Assembly: GCA_964609465.1 (NCBI GenBank)
Contig: CAZSSQ010000026.1
Location: 1 to 19,750 of the forward strand
DNA: 19,750 nt
Direction of reading: 5' to 3'
Origin: CAVSBT01 sp964609465
GTDB taxonomy: Bacteria; Chloroflexota; Dehalococcoidia; DSTF01; JALHUB01
The position numbers were made by a program, and so were the translations under genes. Numbering within the stretch: position 1 is the stretch's first letter; each line of letters begins with the position of its first letter. The notes below the pieces were generated by a model, which worked only from the letters and a program-made list of their open reading frames with translations, was not told the DNA's origin and did no database searches. Positions 12,599 to 19,750 of the stretch are shown piece after piece.

Positions 12599-13798
12599 AT
12601 GACGGAAACGGCGCTGGCAGGCCTCCGGGTCGTTGAGCTGTGCGGGATGATCGCCGGCCCCTACTGCACCAAGCTCCTGGCCGACCTGGGGGCCGAGGTA
12701 CTGAAGATCGAGGAGCCCGCCCGCGGCGACCCCGCCCGGAGGGTGGGACCCTTCCCCCAGGATATCCCTCACCCGGAGCGGAGCGGCCTCTTCCTCTACC
12801 TGAACACTAACAAGCTGGGCGTCACTCTGAACGTGGCCGCCGCCAGCGGCCGGCGTCTCCTGCGCGAGCTGCTACGAGACGCCGACATCCTGGTCGAGGA
12901 CCTGCCGCCGGGTCGCGCCGAGGCCCTGGGCCTCAGTCACGAGGCGCTGGCGGCGGAGCACCCAGAGCTTGTCGTTACCTCCATCACCCCCTTTGGGTCG
13001 TCTGGGCCCTACCGTGACTGGCGGGCTCATCACCTCAACCTTTACCACGGCAGCGGCCACTCGTCGTTCATCTATCAGGACCCGCGGGAGGCGGCCAAGG
13101 GCCCTGTGGTAGGCGGCGGCTACATCGGGGAGTACGACGCCGGCCTGGCGGCCGCCCTGGCCGCCCTGGCGGCGGTGTTGGCCCGCCCAAGGACGGGCCG
13201 CGGCCAGCAGGTCGAGGTCTCCAAGCTGGAGGCGCTCGTGGCCCTGGAAAGGGTCGACATTGCCCGCTTCGCCAACGACCCCACGCCAATCAGGCGCCCG
13301 GGCATGGTCGGTGGCCTTGTGCGTTGCCGCGACGGCTACGTCGTTATTACCGCCGTCCAGAACCGGCAGTGGCAGGGCCTGATGGAGATAATGGGCAACC
13401 CGGCCTGGGCCCAGGACGAGATCTGCCGCGACGAGATAAGCCGCTCGCTGCATCGAAACGAGATCCAGCCCTATGTTGAGGAGTGGGCAGCCCACTACAC
13501 CGGCGAGGAGATCTACCGCCGGGGTCAGGAGGCAAACGTGCCCGTGGGGCCGGTGCGCAGCGTCGCCGAGGTGATGGCCTGGGAGCAGGCCCGACAGCGC
13601 GGCTTCATCGCCGAGATAGAGCACCCGGAGGCTGGTCGGCTGGAGTATCTCACCGCCGCCTACGGGTTCTCAGAGACGCCCTGGCGGGCGGAGCGGCCGG
13701 CGCCCCTCCTTGGTGAGCACAATGACGAGGTCTACTGCGGTCGGCTGGGCTACTCGCGGCGCGACCTGGTCCGGCTCTCCGCCGCGGGCGTCATCTAG
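12599..13798 (+). CDS. Family III CoA-transferase (CaiB/BaiF), first of pair
   Basis: A 399-residue CaiB/BaiF/formyl-CoA-transferase family enzyme, which moves CoA between acyl-CoA and a free acid through an aspartyl intermediate. Signatures are LAGLRVVELCGMIAGPYCTK (6-25), LGAEVLKIEEP (30-40), and NTNKLGVTLNV with the following helix. The probable catalytic Asp180 lies in YIGEYDAGLAAAL. RPRTGRGQQVEVS (197-209) follows, and the C-terminal half has VPVGPVRSVAEV. Length is normal for the family. ATG at 12599 matches the family N-terminus, but its ribosome site is weak (GAAG about 10 nt upstream). It lies 12 nt before a second family member, so the products may form a heteromer, as in BbsEF-type enzymes. 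Substrates are unknown. Confidence 0.92.
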   Translation: MTETALAGLRVVELCGMIAGPYCTKLLADLGAEVLKIEEPARGDPARRVGPFPQDIPHPERSGLFLYLNTNKLGVTLNVAAASGRRLLRELLRDADILVEDLPPGRAEALGLSHEALAAEHPELVVTSITPFGSSGPYRDWRAHHLNLYHGSGHSSFIYQDPREAAKGPVVGGGYIGEYDAGLAAALAALAAVLARPRTGRGQQVEVSKLEALVALERVDIARFANDPTPIRRPGMVGGLVRCRDGYVVITAVQNRQWQGLMEIMGNPAWAQDEICRDEISRSLHRNEIQPYVEEWAAHYTGEEIYRRGQEANVPVGPVRSVAEVMAWEQARQRGFIAEIEHPEAGRLEYLTAAYGFSETPWRAERPAPLLGEHNDEVYCGRLGYSRRDLVRLSAAGVI

Positions 13799-13810
13799 AG
13801 GAGAAGGAGC

Positions 13811-15055
13811 GTGAAGGAAGGTCCCCTGGCGGGAGTTCGCATCCTGGACTTCACCTGGGCCTGGGCGGGCCCCCACGGGACCCTCCTGCTGGCTCTGCTG
13901 GGAGCGGAGGTCATCAAGGTCGAGAGCCGCCAGCGCCTCGACCATGCGCGTGTGCGATCTTTGATGACTGGCCCTGTCCTTGCCAGCCCGGACCACTCCA
14001 CCATCTTCAGCGACCTCAATGTCGGCAAGCTCGGCATCACCCTGGACCTGACGAGGCCTCGGGCAGTGGAGATCGCCCGCCGGCTGGCCGGCCTCTGCGA
14101 TGTGGTGACCGCCAACATGCGGCCGGGCACCCTGGAGCGACTGGGCCTGGGCTACGAAGACCTGCGGGCTGTGAAGCCGGGCATCATCATGCTCTGCTCC
14201 TCTGCCGTTGGCAGCACCGGGCCAGAGCGCACCTACGTGGGCTACGCGCCTACCTTCGCTGCTCTGGGGGGCCTGTCCTCCGTCACTGGCCATCGGAACG
14301 GCCCGCCCAGCCCCCTCAGCGGCGCAGTGGACCTGAGGGTAGGCACCACCTGCGCCCTGGCCATCCTGGCCGCTCTCCACCACCACCAGCGCACCGGCGA
14401 GGGGCAATACATCGACGTGTCCTCGACGGAGGCCGTGAGCGCCCTCATCGGCGGCGTCTTCATGGAATACGCCATGAACAGGCGCGTGCCCGGGCGCGAC
14501 GGCAATTGGGATCGCACCATGGCGCCGCACAACTGCTACCCGTGCCAGCCCGGCGAAGGAGGCTCCATCCGCGGTGAGGGGGACCAGCGCTGGGTGAGCA
14601 TCGCCGTGGGCTCCGACGAGGAGTGGCGCGCCCTGTGCAGCGTGCTGGGCCAGGGCGGCCTGGAGGAGGACCCCCGTTTCGCCGACGTGGTGAGTCGCTG
14701 GCGGCACCGGGAAGAGCTGGACGACATCGTCTCGGCGTGGACCAGCGGCCGCGTGGCCGAAGAGGCGACCGAGACTCTCCAGAAGGCAGGCGTCGCCGCC
14801 ATGCCGGTGCTGGACGGCGCCGCCCTGGCCCAGGATCCACACCTGCGGGAGCGGGGCGCCCTGGAGAAGGTGGAACACCCGGTCATCGGCTCCCGTCTCG
14901 CGCTGTCGCCTCCGTGGCGCCTCTCCGATACGCCGGCCGCCATCCGCCGGCCGTCGCCCTGTCTGGGCGAGCACAACGGCTACGTCTTGGGCCAGCTCCT
15001 GGGCATCCCGGACGAAGAGATCGAGGAGCTGGCTCGCGACGGCGTGGTGGCCTAG
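13811..15055 (+). CDS. Family III CoA-transferase (CaiB/BaiF), second of pair
   Basis: A 414-residue CaiB/BaiF enzyme. It shows LAGVRILDFTWAWAGPHGTL (6-25), LGAEVIKVES (30-39), and LNVGKLGITLDLTRPRA with NMRPGTLERLGL. The probable catalytic Asp174 lies in LSGAVDLRVGTT. The C-terminal AGVAAMPVLDGAAL is the usual active-site-closing segment. It is clearly homologous to the gene before it but diverged, as expected for two subunits of one complex or two enzymes of a pathway. The GTG at 13811 follows GGAGAAGGAGC closely, a strong ribosome site, 12 nt after the previous stop. No further gene of the operon is evident; the next plus-strand gene is 165 nt away and unrelated in type. Confidence 0.92.
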   Translation: MKEGPLAGVRILDFTWAWAGPHGTLLLALLGAEVIKVESRQRLDHARVRSLMTGPVLASPDHSTIFSDLNVGKLGITLDLTRPRAVEIARRLAGLCDVVTANMRPGTLERLGLGYEDLRAVKPGIIMLCSSAVGSTGPERTYVGYAPTFAALGGLSSVTGHRNGPPSPLSGAVDLRVGTTCALAILAALHHHQRTGEGQYIDVSSTEAVSALIGGVFMEYAMNRRVPGRDGNWDRTMAPHNCYPCQPGEGGSIRGEGDQRWVSIAVGSDEEWRALCSVLGQGGLEEDPRFADVVSRWRHREELDDIVSAWTSGRVAEEATETLQKAGVAAMPVLDGAALAQDPHLRERGALEKVEHPVIGSRLALSPPWRLSDTPAAIRRPSPCLGEHNGYVLGQLLGIPDEEIEELARDGVVA

Positions 15056-15149
15056 CCGCGCCAAGCCCCTTCTACCGGCACCACCCAACGATGTGGCCCG
15101 CTCTTGTACCTCTGCGCTCGAGGCCGACGGCGGCGGCGCGGCGGTGGTC

Positions 15150-15178
15150 TTGAGCGCGGGCTGGTGGTACGCTAGGAG
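15150..15178 (+). promoter_or_regulatory. Weak promoter candidate before the membrane-anchored CHAT-like gene
   Basis: TTGAGC (15150-15155) and TAGGAG (15173-15178) are 17 bp apart, resembling the TTGCGA and TAGGAT pair upstream of ilvD. The matches are only partial. Confidence 0.25.
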
Positions 15179-15220
15179 GCGCTTACTCAGGTAGCGCTCT
15201 GACGTCATGGGCCATTCGAT

Positions 15221-16081
15221 ATGAGCCAGCGCGGAAAGGCGAAGCGGCGCCTTAATGTGCGTGAGACAAGAGGGCTCCGTCGTGGTCACGGCGCGGCCCC
15301 CCGTCTGAAATGGCTGGCGCTCTTAGCTCTCGTTGCTGTCTGCGCCTCCCTCGCCGCGCTTGCCGTCTTCGTTGCGCTTAACGCGGGGTCAAGCGAGCAT
15401 TCCGGGCCGCCGAGAGCGGCCATCGTCGACCAGCTAAGCCTGACATACCCCAACTCAGCCTTCGTCCAGGAAGCCACGAGCATGCTGGAAGGGGCTGGAT
15501 ACGCGGTGGACTACTACCCTGGTGAGCAAGTCACGGTAGAGTTCTACCAGGGTCTTCCCAGACATCACTATGAGGTACTCGTCCTGCGGGTTCACTCAGG
15601 GCGGCTTCGAACTCTTGATGGAACACTTACAGATGACGCCGTCCTCTTCACAGGCGAGCCATATAGCCAGCAAAGGTATGTTGACGAACAAAATGCACGG
15701 CTTCTGATGAAAGCGCGCTATCTCGTGGCCAACCCCCCATCGTACTTCTTTGGGATACCGGCAAAGTTTGTTGAGTCGAGAATGAAGGGGGGCTTCGAAG
15801 GCGCGACGGTCATCCTGATGGGTTGCGACGGGCTGCGGTCCAACACGATGGCTGAGGCTTTCGTCAGGAAAGGCGCGGGCGCCTTCGTAAGCTGGGATGA
15901 CCTTGTCTCGACGGACCACACGGACGCAGCGACGGAACGCCTTCTCCACTATCTCCTGGTTGAGAAGCGGCCGCTATCAGAGGCAATCGCGCAGACCATG
16001 GCTGAGATAGGGCCCGACCCGTCGTACGGGAGCAAACTGCTCGTCTACCCGCCTGAAGCGTCGGCCTCTGCTGCTCCCTAG
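15221..16081 (+). CDS. Membrane-anchored protein with CHAT/caspase-like (clan CD) domain
   Basis: A 286-residue protein of no named family that I can assign. The basic N-terminus (residues 1-30) precedes one membrane helix at about 30-54, so the rest should lie outside the cell. The domain alternates strands and helices. YEVLVLRVHSG puts His125 after a hydrophobic strand, and ATVILMGCDG puts Cys202 after the next core strand. AEAFVRKGAGAFVSWDDLV, then a helix ending KRPLSEAIAQTM, follow. This order matches CHAT and related clan CD peptidases, where a His-Cys dyad follows adjacent strands and the segment GA-x-V-x-S-W occurs. Proteolytic activity is inference. The start at 15221 has no clear ribosome site. 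Codon use looks less GC-biased than in neighbouring genes, which may mean transfer. It ends 24 nt from a convergent gene. Confidence 0.6.
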   Translation: MSQRGKAKRRLNVRETRGLRRGHGAAPRLKWLALLALVAVCASLAALAVFVALNAGSSEHSGPPRAAIVDQLSLTYPNSAFVQEATSMLEGAGYAVDYYPGEQVTVEFYQGLPRHHYEVLVLRVHSGRLRTLDGTLTDDAVLFTGEPYSQQRYVDEQNARLLMKARYLVANPPSYFFGIPAKFVESRMKGGFEGATVILMGCDGLRSNTMAEAFVRKGAGAFVSWDDLVSTDHTDAATERLLHYLLVEKRPLSEAIAQTMAEIGPDPSYGSKLLVYPPEASASAAP

Positions 16082-16105
16082 TCTTTCCCCTCCCCTGGCC
16101 GTGGC

Positions 16106-16960
16106 CTAAGCTGCCTCTCTGGGCCTCTCCCTGCCGCTGGGCAGCCGCTCCCCCGGCAGGGGCGGGGAGGCGCTGTAGGCCTCCCGCACGTCGATGACGC
16201 CAAGCCTCCGGCCCAGGCTGGCGCGCAGGCCGGCGAACTCGCCCTTCACCTGGTAGGCCACCGGCTCCAGGGTGAGCACGGCGGCGGCGACGGGCAAGCC
16301 GGGGGACAAGTCGTCGAGGTCTCTACGAGCACCGCCGAAGACGAGCGTCGCCGGGCCCGCCGGCACAAGCGGCAGGGCCGCCAGGCAGTCGGGGTGGTCG
16401 GTGCCGTCCAGGAAGGCCAGCGCCTTCGCCGCCCGCAAGCGGCTGAACTTCTCGCGCACCTGGACCGGCATGGTTTCGCCGGCCGGGCCGTCGCGGGAGA
16501 GGCGGCGGGCCAGCCAGCGGCTGCGCGCCGTGTTCAGGAGCAGGCCCCCCTGCGAGAGCTTGAAGCTCCGCGTTACCTCCAGCACCCGGATGACGCCGGC
16601 GCTGCGGATGCCGCCGTAGGCGTTATAGCGGACGTTCTCGCTGGCCATGATGTGGTCGAAGTAGGCGCCGCTGTGCTGGAACTCGACGAACTGGCCCCTG
16701 ATGGTCCAGCCGCGCAGGTCGGGCGCCAGCACCATGATGGCGACGCGGGGGTCGGCCTCCAGGTTGCGGCGCGTCTTCCAGATCATCATCTCCCCGAAGA
16801 TGATGGTCTGTTCGTCGATGGGCTCCAGGGAGAGCACCGGAACCACGTTGGGGATGCCGTCGGCGCTGCGGGTGGCCAGGAACTTGGGCGTGCGCGCGCC
16901 GGCCAGCGCCCTCATGGCCGCCGGGCTCAGTCTGTCCTCCAGCGCGTCGATGCTGCTCAT
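16106..16960 (-). CDS. Pyridoxamine 5'-phosphate oxidase-like flavin split-barrel protein
   Basis: A 284-residue protein whose first half (about 18-120) is the FMN-binding split barrel of the PNPOx-like superfamily. KFLATRSADGIPNVVPVLSL is the first strand pair, then IIFGEMMIWKTRRNLEADPR and VAIMVLAPDLRGWTIRGQFVEF. The second half has no motif that I recognise. Members bind FMN, F420 or heme; this one is probably a flavoprotein of unknown substrate. ATG at 16960 is used because the family domain starts soon after. GAGGAG directly abuts that ATG, an unusually short spacing; the next in-frame ATG would remove 15 residues. It lies 4 nt after the activase stop, at the end of the glycyl-radical operon. 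Confidence 0.78.
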   Translation of the reverse strand: MSSIDALEDRLSPAAMRALAGARTPKFLATRSADGIPNVVPVLSLEPIDEQTIIFGEMMIWKTRRNLEADPRVAIMVLAPDLRGWTIRGQFVEFQHSGAYFDHIMASENVRYNAYGGIRSAGVIRVLEVTRSFKLSQGGLLLNTARSRWLARRLSRDGPAGETMPVQVREKFSRLRAAKALAFLDGTDHPDCLAALPLVPAGPATLVFGGARRDLDDLSPGLPVAAAVLTLEPVAYQVKGEFAGLRASLGRRLGVIDVREAYSASPPLPGERLPSGRERPREAA

Positions 16961-16964
16961 CTCC

Positions 16965-17933
16965 TCAGTCGCGCACGGCGCCGGACCAGACCGCGGTCGG
17001 CCCGCCGCCGTCCGCGGCCACGGTCGCCAGGCGCTCCATGTGATGGCGGAGCGGCAGTTGGGTCTCCTCCAGCGGGTAGGGCAGTCCCAGGCGGCGGTAC
17101 TTGGCGACCCCCAGGTTCGTGTAGGCCAGGAGGTCCCAGCGCTGGACCGTCGGCAGCCGGCTGCGGATGAAGGCGGCCAGCGCCCCGATGTTCTCCTCAT
17201 CGTCGGTGTAGCCGGGCACGACGGGCGTGCGCACCCACATGGGCATGCCGCGCTCGGCGATGGCGGCCGCGTTAGCAAGGATGCGGTCCGGGTAGACGCC
17301 GGTGGCCTGGCGATGGCGCTCCCGGTTCAGGATCTTCAGGTCGTAGAGGACCAGATCCAGGTGGGGCAAGAGGCGCTCGTACACGCTCCAGCCAGCGTAG
17401 CCGCAGGTGTCGAGGGCGGTGGCGATGCCGGACTCATGGCACAGCCTCAGGAAGGCCTCCACGAAGTCGGGCTGCATGGCCGGCTCGCCGCCGGAGACCG
17501 TGACGCCGCCGCCCGAGGTCTCGTAGAAGGCAACGTCCTTCTCTGCCTGGGCAAGCAGCTCATCCGGCGTCCAGCGACGCCCAATGACCTCCAGGGCGCC
17601 CGAAGGACAGGCCCCGGCACAGAGGTCGCAGGGCAGGCAGCGCTCCCGGTCGATGCGCATGCCCTGCGGCGTCAGCTCCAGGGCGCCGGCGGGGCAGGCC
17701 GCCAGGCAGCGGCGGGCGCCGATGCAGCGCACGTCGTACCAGACTAGCTGCGGCTGCGGCGAGAGGCCCTCCGGGTTGTGGCACCAGCGGCAGCGCAGGG
17801 GACAGCCCTTCATGAAGACGGTGGTGCGGATGCCCGGCCCGTCCTCGGTGCTGAAGCGCTGGACGTTGAAGGTGACGCCGGTGACCGGCTCGACGGAATC
17901 CGCCCTTCCGGCCTGCGGCCTGGCCGAGGTCAT
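16965..17933 (-). CDS. Glycyl-radical enzyme activating protein (radical SAM)
   Basis: A 322-residue radical SAM activase that would install the glycyl radical on the partner enzyme encoded two genes upstream. The N-terminal VTFNVQRFSTEDGPGIRTTV is characteristic. The SAM cluster motif CPLRCRWC (C44, C48, C51) follows. An inserted ferredoxin-like domain has CIGARRCLAAC (C70, C76, C80) and CLPCDLCAGAC (C99, C102, C105, C109). GGGVTVSGGEP and the strand DTCGYAGW are also family features. In the first ferredoxin motif the second Cys of CxxCxxCxxxC is Ala73. The longer, ferredoxin-bearing type is the one found with benzylsuccinate synthase, hydroxyphenylacetate decarboxylase and diol dehydratases, not with classic pyruvate formate-lyase. 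The start is ATG at 17933, 3 nt after the upstream stop. Confidence 0.93.
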   Translation of the reverse strand: MTSARPQAGRADSVEPVTGVTFNVQRFSTEDGPGIRTTVFMKGCPLRCRWCHNPEGLSPQPQLVWYDVRCIGARRCLAACPAGALELTPQGMRIDRERCLPCDLCAGACPSGALEVIGRRWTPDELLAQAEKDVAFYETSGGGVTVSGGEPAMQPDFVEAFLRLCHESGIATALDTCGYAGWSVYERLLPHLDLVLYDLKILNRERHRQATGVYPDRILANAAAIAERGMPMWVRTPVVPGYTDDEENIGALAAFIRSRLPTVQRWDLLAYTNLGVAKYRRLGLPYPLEETQLPLRHHMERLATVAADGGGPTAVWSGAVRD

Positions 17934-17936
17934 GTT

Positions 17937-19172
17937 CTACTCGTAGACCTTCTCGCCGGCGACCTCGGCGTCCGGGGCGTCCGCCTCTACGTCGCGTACA
18001 GGCGCGGCCATACCGAGCTCCTTGTAGTACTCATGCTGGATAAGCAGGTTCATGATCTCGTTGCTGCCCGTCCAGATCATGAGGAGCCGCGCGTCCCGTA
18101 GGAGCCTCTCGATGGGATAGACGTTGGTGTAGGCGATCCCGCCCATGATCTGCATGGCGTGATTTATGACTTGCCAGCTCGTCTCGGTGCCGAACTTCTT
18201 GGCCTCGGAGACGAGGCGGCGAGTGCGTCCTGGGTTGTCGCCGTTGTCTATGGCGTGAGCCGCCGCATAGACGAGGCCTCGCGCCGCGTCGAGCATGGTG
18301 ATGCTATCAGCCACCTTGAAGCTGACACCCTGGAAGCGACGGATCTTCTGCCCAAAGGCCTTGCGCTGGTCGCTGTACCGAGCGGCGATCTCCAGGGCGG
18401 CCCTGGCCCCTCCCAGGGCGCCAGCCGCGCTGGTCATTCGCTCCGGGATCATGATCTGATTGAACACCAGCGCTCCACCATGCTCTGGGCCGATGAGGTT
18501 CTCGATCGGCACGCGTGTGTCCCGGAAATAGACCCGGCCGGTGCCTCCGCCGCGCATGCCCATGAGACCGTAGACATGCTGCACCTCCACTTCCGGGCTC
18601 CGCTCCACGATGAAGGCGCTGAGCGACTCATGCGCAGGCGCATCCTCCTGCGAGCGAGCGTATACGAGGAAGTAGTCCGCACCCTCGGCGCCGACGATGA
18701 AGCGCTTCTGGCCGTTCAGAACCCAGGTGTCTCCATCGCGGCGAGCAGTGGTCGTCGCACCGAAGAAGTCCGAGCCGCCGCGAGGCTCGGTGAGCGCTTC
18801 GGCGACGGCTAGCCTTCCCTCGAGCACCGGGCGCAGCCAGCGCTCCTTCTGCTCGGGCGTGCCGAAGACCTGGAGGGCGTCGCCGACGATGCTGACCAGG
18901 CCGTACAAGCAGGGACAGCTGGTGCTAAGGACTCCGATCTCCTCCAGGGCCAGGATCTCATCGACCCAGCCGAGCCCGCGCCCGCCGTACTCCTCCGAGA
19001 AGCGCAACCCCAGGAGCCGGCGGCGAGCGGCGGCCTCGAGGAACTCGCGAGGGTAGGGTACCTGTCCCGCGTCCAAGTCCAGGAGCAGTTGGCGCGGCAC
19101 ATCGTCGCGGACGAACGCTCGCACCTCGTCGCGCAGCTTCCTCTGCTTGTCGGTCAGCAGGCTCTCGAACAT
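17937..19172 (-). CDS. Acyl-CoA dehydrogenase
   Basis: A 411-residue FAD-dependent acyl-CoA dehydrogenase that introduces a 2,3-double bond and passes electrons to ETF. The all-alpha N-domain is at 1-120. The FAD/substrate signature AEALTEPRGGSD is at 124-135. The middle domain includes MGMRGGGTGRVYF. The C-domain has RKAFGQKI (270-277), QIMGGIAYT (341-349) and IWTGSNEIM (366-374). In medium-chain enzymes the catalytic Glu lies in the YEGT segment; here that position is Thr368. A Glu in PERMTSAA (Glu244) lies where isovaleryl-CoA dehydrogenase has its base. ATG at 19172 is chosen because AGGAGG is 7 nt upstream. It sits between the glycyl radical enzyme and its activase. Confidence 0.92.
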   Translation of the reverse strand: MFESLLTDKQRKLRDEVRAFVRDDVPRQLLLDLDAGQVPYPREFLEAAARRRLLGLRFSEEYGGRGLGWVDEILALEEIGVLSTSCPCLYGLVSIVGDALQVFGTPEQKERWLRPVLEGRLAVAEALTEPRGGSDFFGATTTARRDGDTWVLNGQKRFIVGAEGADYFLVYARSQEDAPAHESLSAFIVERSPEVEVQHVYGLMGMRGGGTGRVYFRDTRVPIENLIGPEHGGALVFNQIMIPERMTSAAGALGGARAALEIAARYSDQRKAFGQKIRRFQGVSFKVADSITMLDAARGLVYAAAHAIDNGDNPGRTRRLVSEAKKFGTETSWQVINHAMQIMGGIAYTNVYPIERLLRDARLLMIWTGSNEIMNLLIQHEYYKELGMAAPVRDVEADAPDAEVAGEKVYE

Positions 19173-19188
19173 GTCGTTGCCTCCTGTA

Positions 19189-19202
19189 AGGGCTAAAGCC
19201 CT
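19189..19202 (-). promoter_or_regulatory. Small hairpin between glycyl radical enzyme and acyl-CoA dehydrogenase genes
   Basis: AGGGCT (19189-19194) and AGCCCT (19197-19202) can pair over up to 6 bp, directly 5' of the dehydrogenase ribosome site on the minus strand. It may tune relative expression or mark an mRNA processing point. Confidence 0.35.
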
Positions 19203-19251
19203 CCTCTGCAAGACGCCCCATGGCGCGTCCGTCCGCGGCGGTTGAGCCTCC

Positions 19252-19750
19252 TCACGCCTGGTGCGCGTGGCGACTGATGAGCTCGTCCTGGACCTCCCGG
19301 CCCAGCATGACGAAGTAGGCGTTGTAGCCCGTCACCCGCACCAGCAAGTTGCGATAGCTCTCCGGGTCGGCCTGCGCGGCCCGCAGGGTGTCGGCGTCCA
19401 CGACGTTGACCTGGAGGGCGGTGCCGCCAACGCGCGCGTAGGCCCGCAGCAGCGCCGCCAGCTTGGCCACGTGCTCCTCGTCCCGCAGGAGCGCGGGGCT
19501 GAGGCTGAGGGTGTGGGAGGCGCCGTTGGGCGCCGTCTCCAGCCCCAGGCGCCCCACCGACTTGATGACGGCCGTCGGGCCCTCGCGGTCGCAGCCGTTG
19601 ACGGGGCAGACGCCGTTGGAGAGGAACGTGCCCCGTCGGCGGCCGTCGGGCGTGGCGGCGGTGGACGGCGCGTAGGCCACCCAGTAGTTCCAGGACAGGT
19701 ACCCGCCCCGGTAGCGACGCCCGGTGGCCGGCGACTGATGCCGGAAGGCC
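19252..19750 (-). CDS. Glycyl radical enzyme, C-terminal 165 residues (cut by window edge)
   Basis: The C-terminal part of a pyruvate-formate-lyase-like glycyl radical enzyme. Visible motifs in order are YLSWNYWVAYAPSTAATPDG and RRRG, then NGCDREGPTAVIKSVGRL, then APNGASHTLSLSP. LQVNVVDADTLRAAQADPES comes next, then the glycyl radical loop VRVTGYNAYFV. The radical Gly codon is at 19327-19329. The last residues, LGREVQDELISRHAHQA, are the normal family ending. The active-site Cys-x-Glu loop and substrate pocket lie beyond the window, so the reaction (fumarate addition, diol dehydration, decarboxylation or C-S/C-N cleavage) cannot be decided. The acyl-CoA dehydrogenase gene follows after 79 nt and the activase after that, so the operon works anaerobically. 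The family is certain, the subtype open. Confidence 0.93.
   Translation of the reverse strand, partial: AFRHQSPATGRRYRGGYLSWNYWVAYAPSTAATPDGRRRGTFLSNGVCPVNGCDREGPTAVIKSVGRLGLETAPNGASHTLSLSPALLRDEEHVAKLAALLRAYARVGGTALQVNVVDADTLRAAQADPESYRNLLVRVTGYNAYFVMLGREVQDELISRHAHQA

Noticed and set aside
13670..15289. 539-residue minus-strand open frame
   Set aside because: It is antisense to the second family III CoA-transferase, whose motifs and ribosome site are clear. Its own product is low-complexity.
16961..17278. N-terminal extension of the split-barrel protein to 390 residues
   Set aside because: The extra 106 residues overlap the activase gene in another frame and are Pro/Arg/Ser-rich. The split-barrel domain begins soon after ATG 16960.

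Overview
The window is a GC-rich bacterial scaffold of about 65% GC by eye, with two 100-base runs of N that look like fixed-size assembly gaps. GTG starts, strong AGGAGG-type ribosome sites and sigma-70-like promoters (TTGCGA or TTGCAA, 17 bp, TACAAT or TAGGAT) recur. The gene mix is family III CoA-transferases, a cyclase-family hydrolase, a thiamine-diphosphate enzyme, a glycyl radical enzyme and a SipW-processed surface cassette. This would suit a Chloroflexota (Dehalococcoidia-like) or similar environmental genome, but no marker gene here settles the taxonomy.

Left part (1-7004), metabolic genes. The N-terminus of dihydroxy-acid dehydratase (ilvD, minus) and a universal stress protein gene (plus) diverge from back-to-back promoters. 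A minus-strand pair follows: a class I methyltransferase, then an acetolactate-synthase-like enzyme. After gap 1 comes a cyclase-family hydrolase (minus). Diverging from it is a plus-strand operon of a two-subunit 3-oxoacid CoA-transferase and an SDR dehydrogenase.

Middle (7260-12240), cell surface and RNA. On the minus strand, in transcription order, lie two paralogous TasA/CalY-like secreted proteins, a SipW-type signal peptidase I, and a fibronectin-III-like protein. That last protein has a Thr/Pro-rich C-terminus with a 48-nt tandem repeat interrupted by gap 2. All three exported proteins carry the FTDS signal expected for SipW processing. A perfect 13-bp hairpin sits between the subunit genes and sipW. 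The roughly 900 bp upstream has no protein gene. It holds several strong hairpins and two convergent promoter-terminator units, each able to make a small RNA. Beyond it is an exported beta-lactamase-fold protein that lacks the usual catalytic residues.

Right part (12599-19750). Two tandem family III CoA-transferases (plus) are followed by a membrane-anchored protein with a CHAT/caspase-like His-Cys pair. Convergent to these is a minus-strand operon: glycyl radical enzyme (C-terminus only), acyl-CoA dehydrogenase, glycyl-radical activase and a flavin split-barrel protein. A radical enzyme, a paired family III CoA-transferase and an acyl-CoA dehydrogenase recall anaerobic activation routes such as benzylsuccinate formation. 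The substrate cannot be read from this window.
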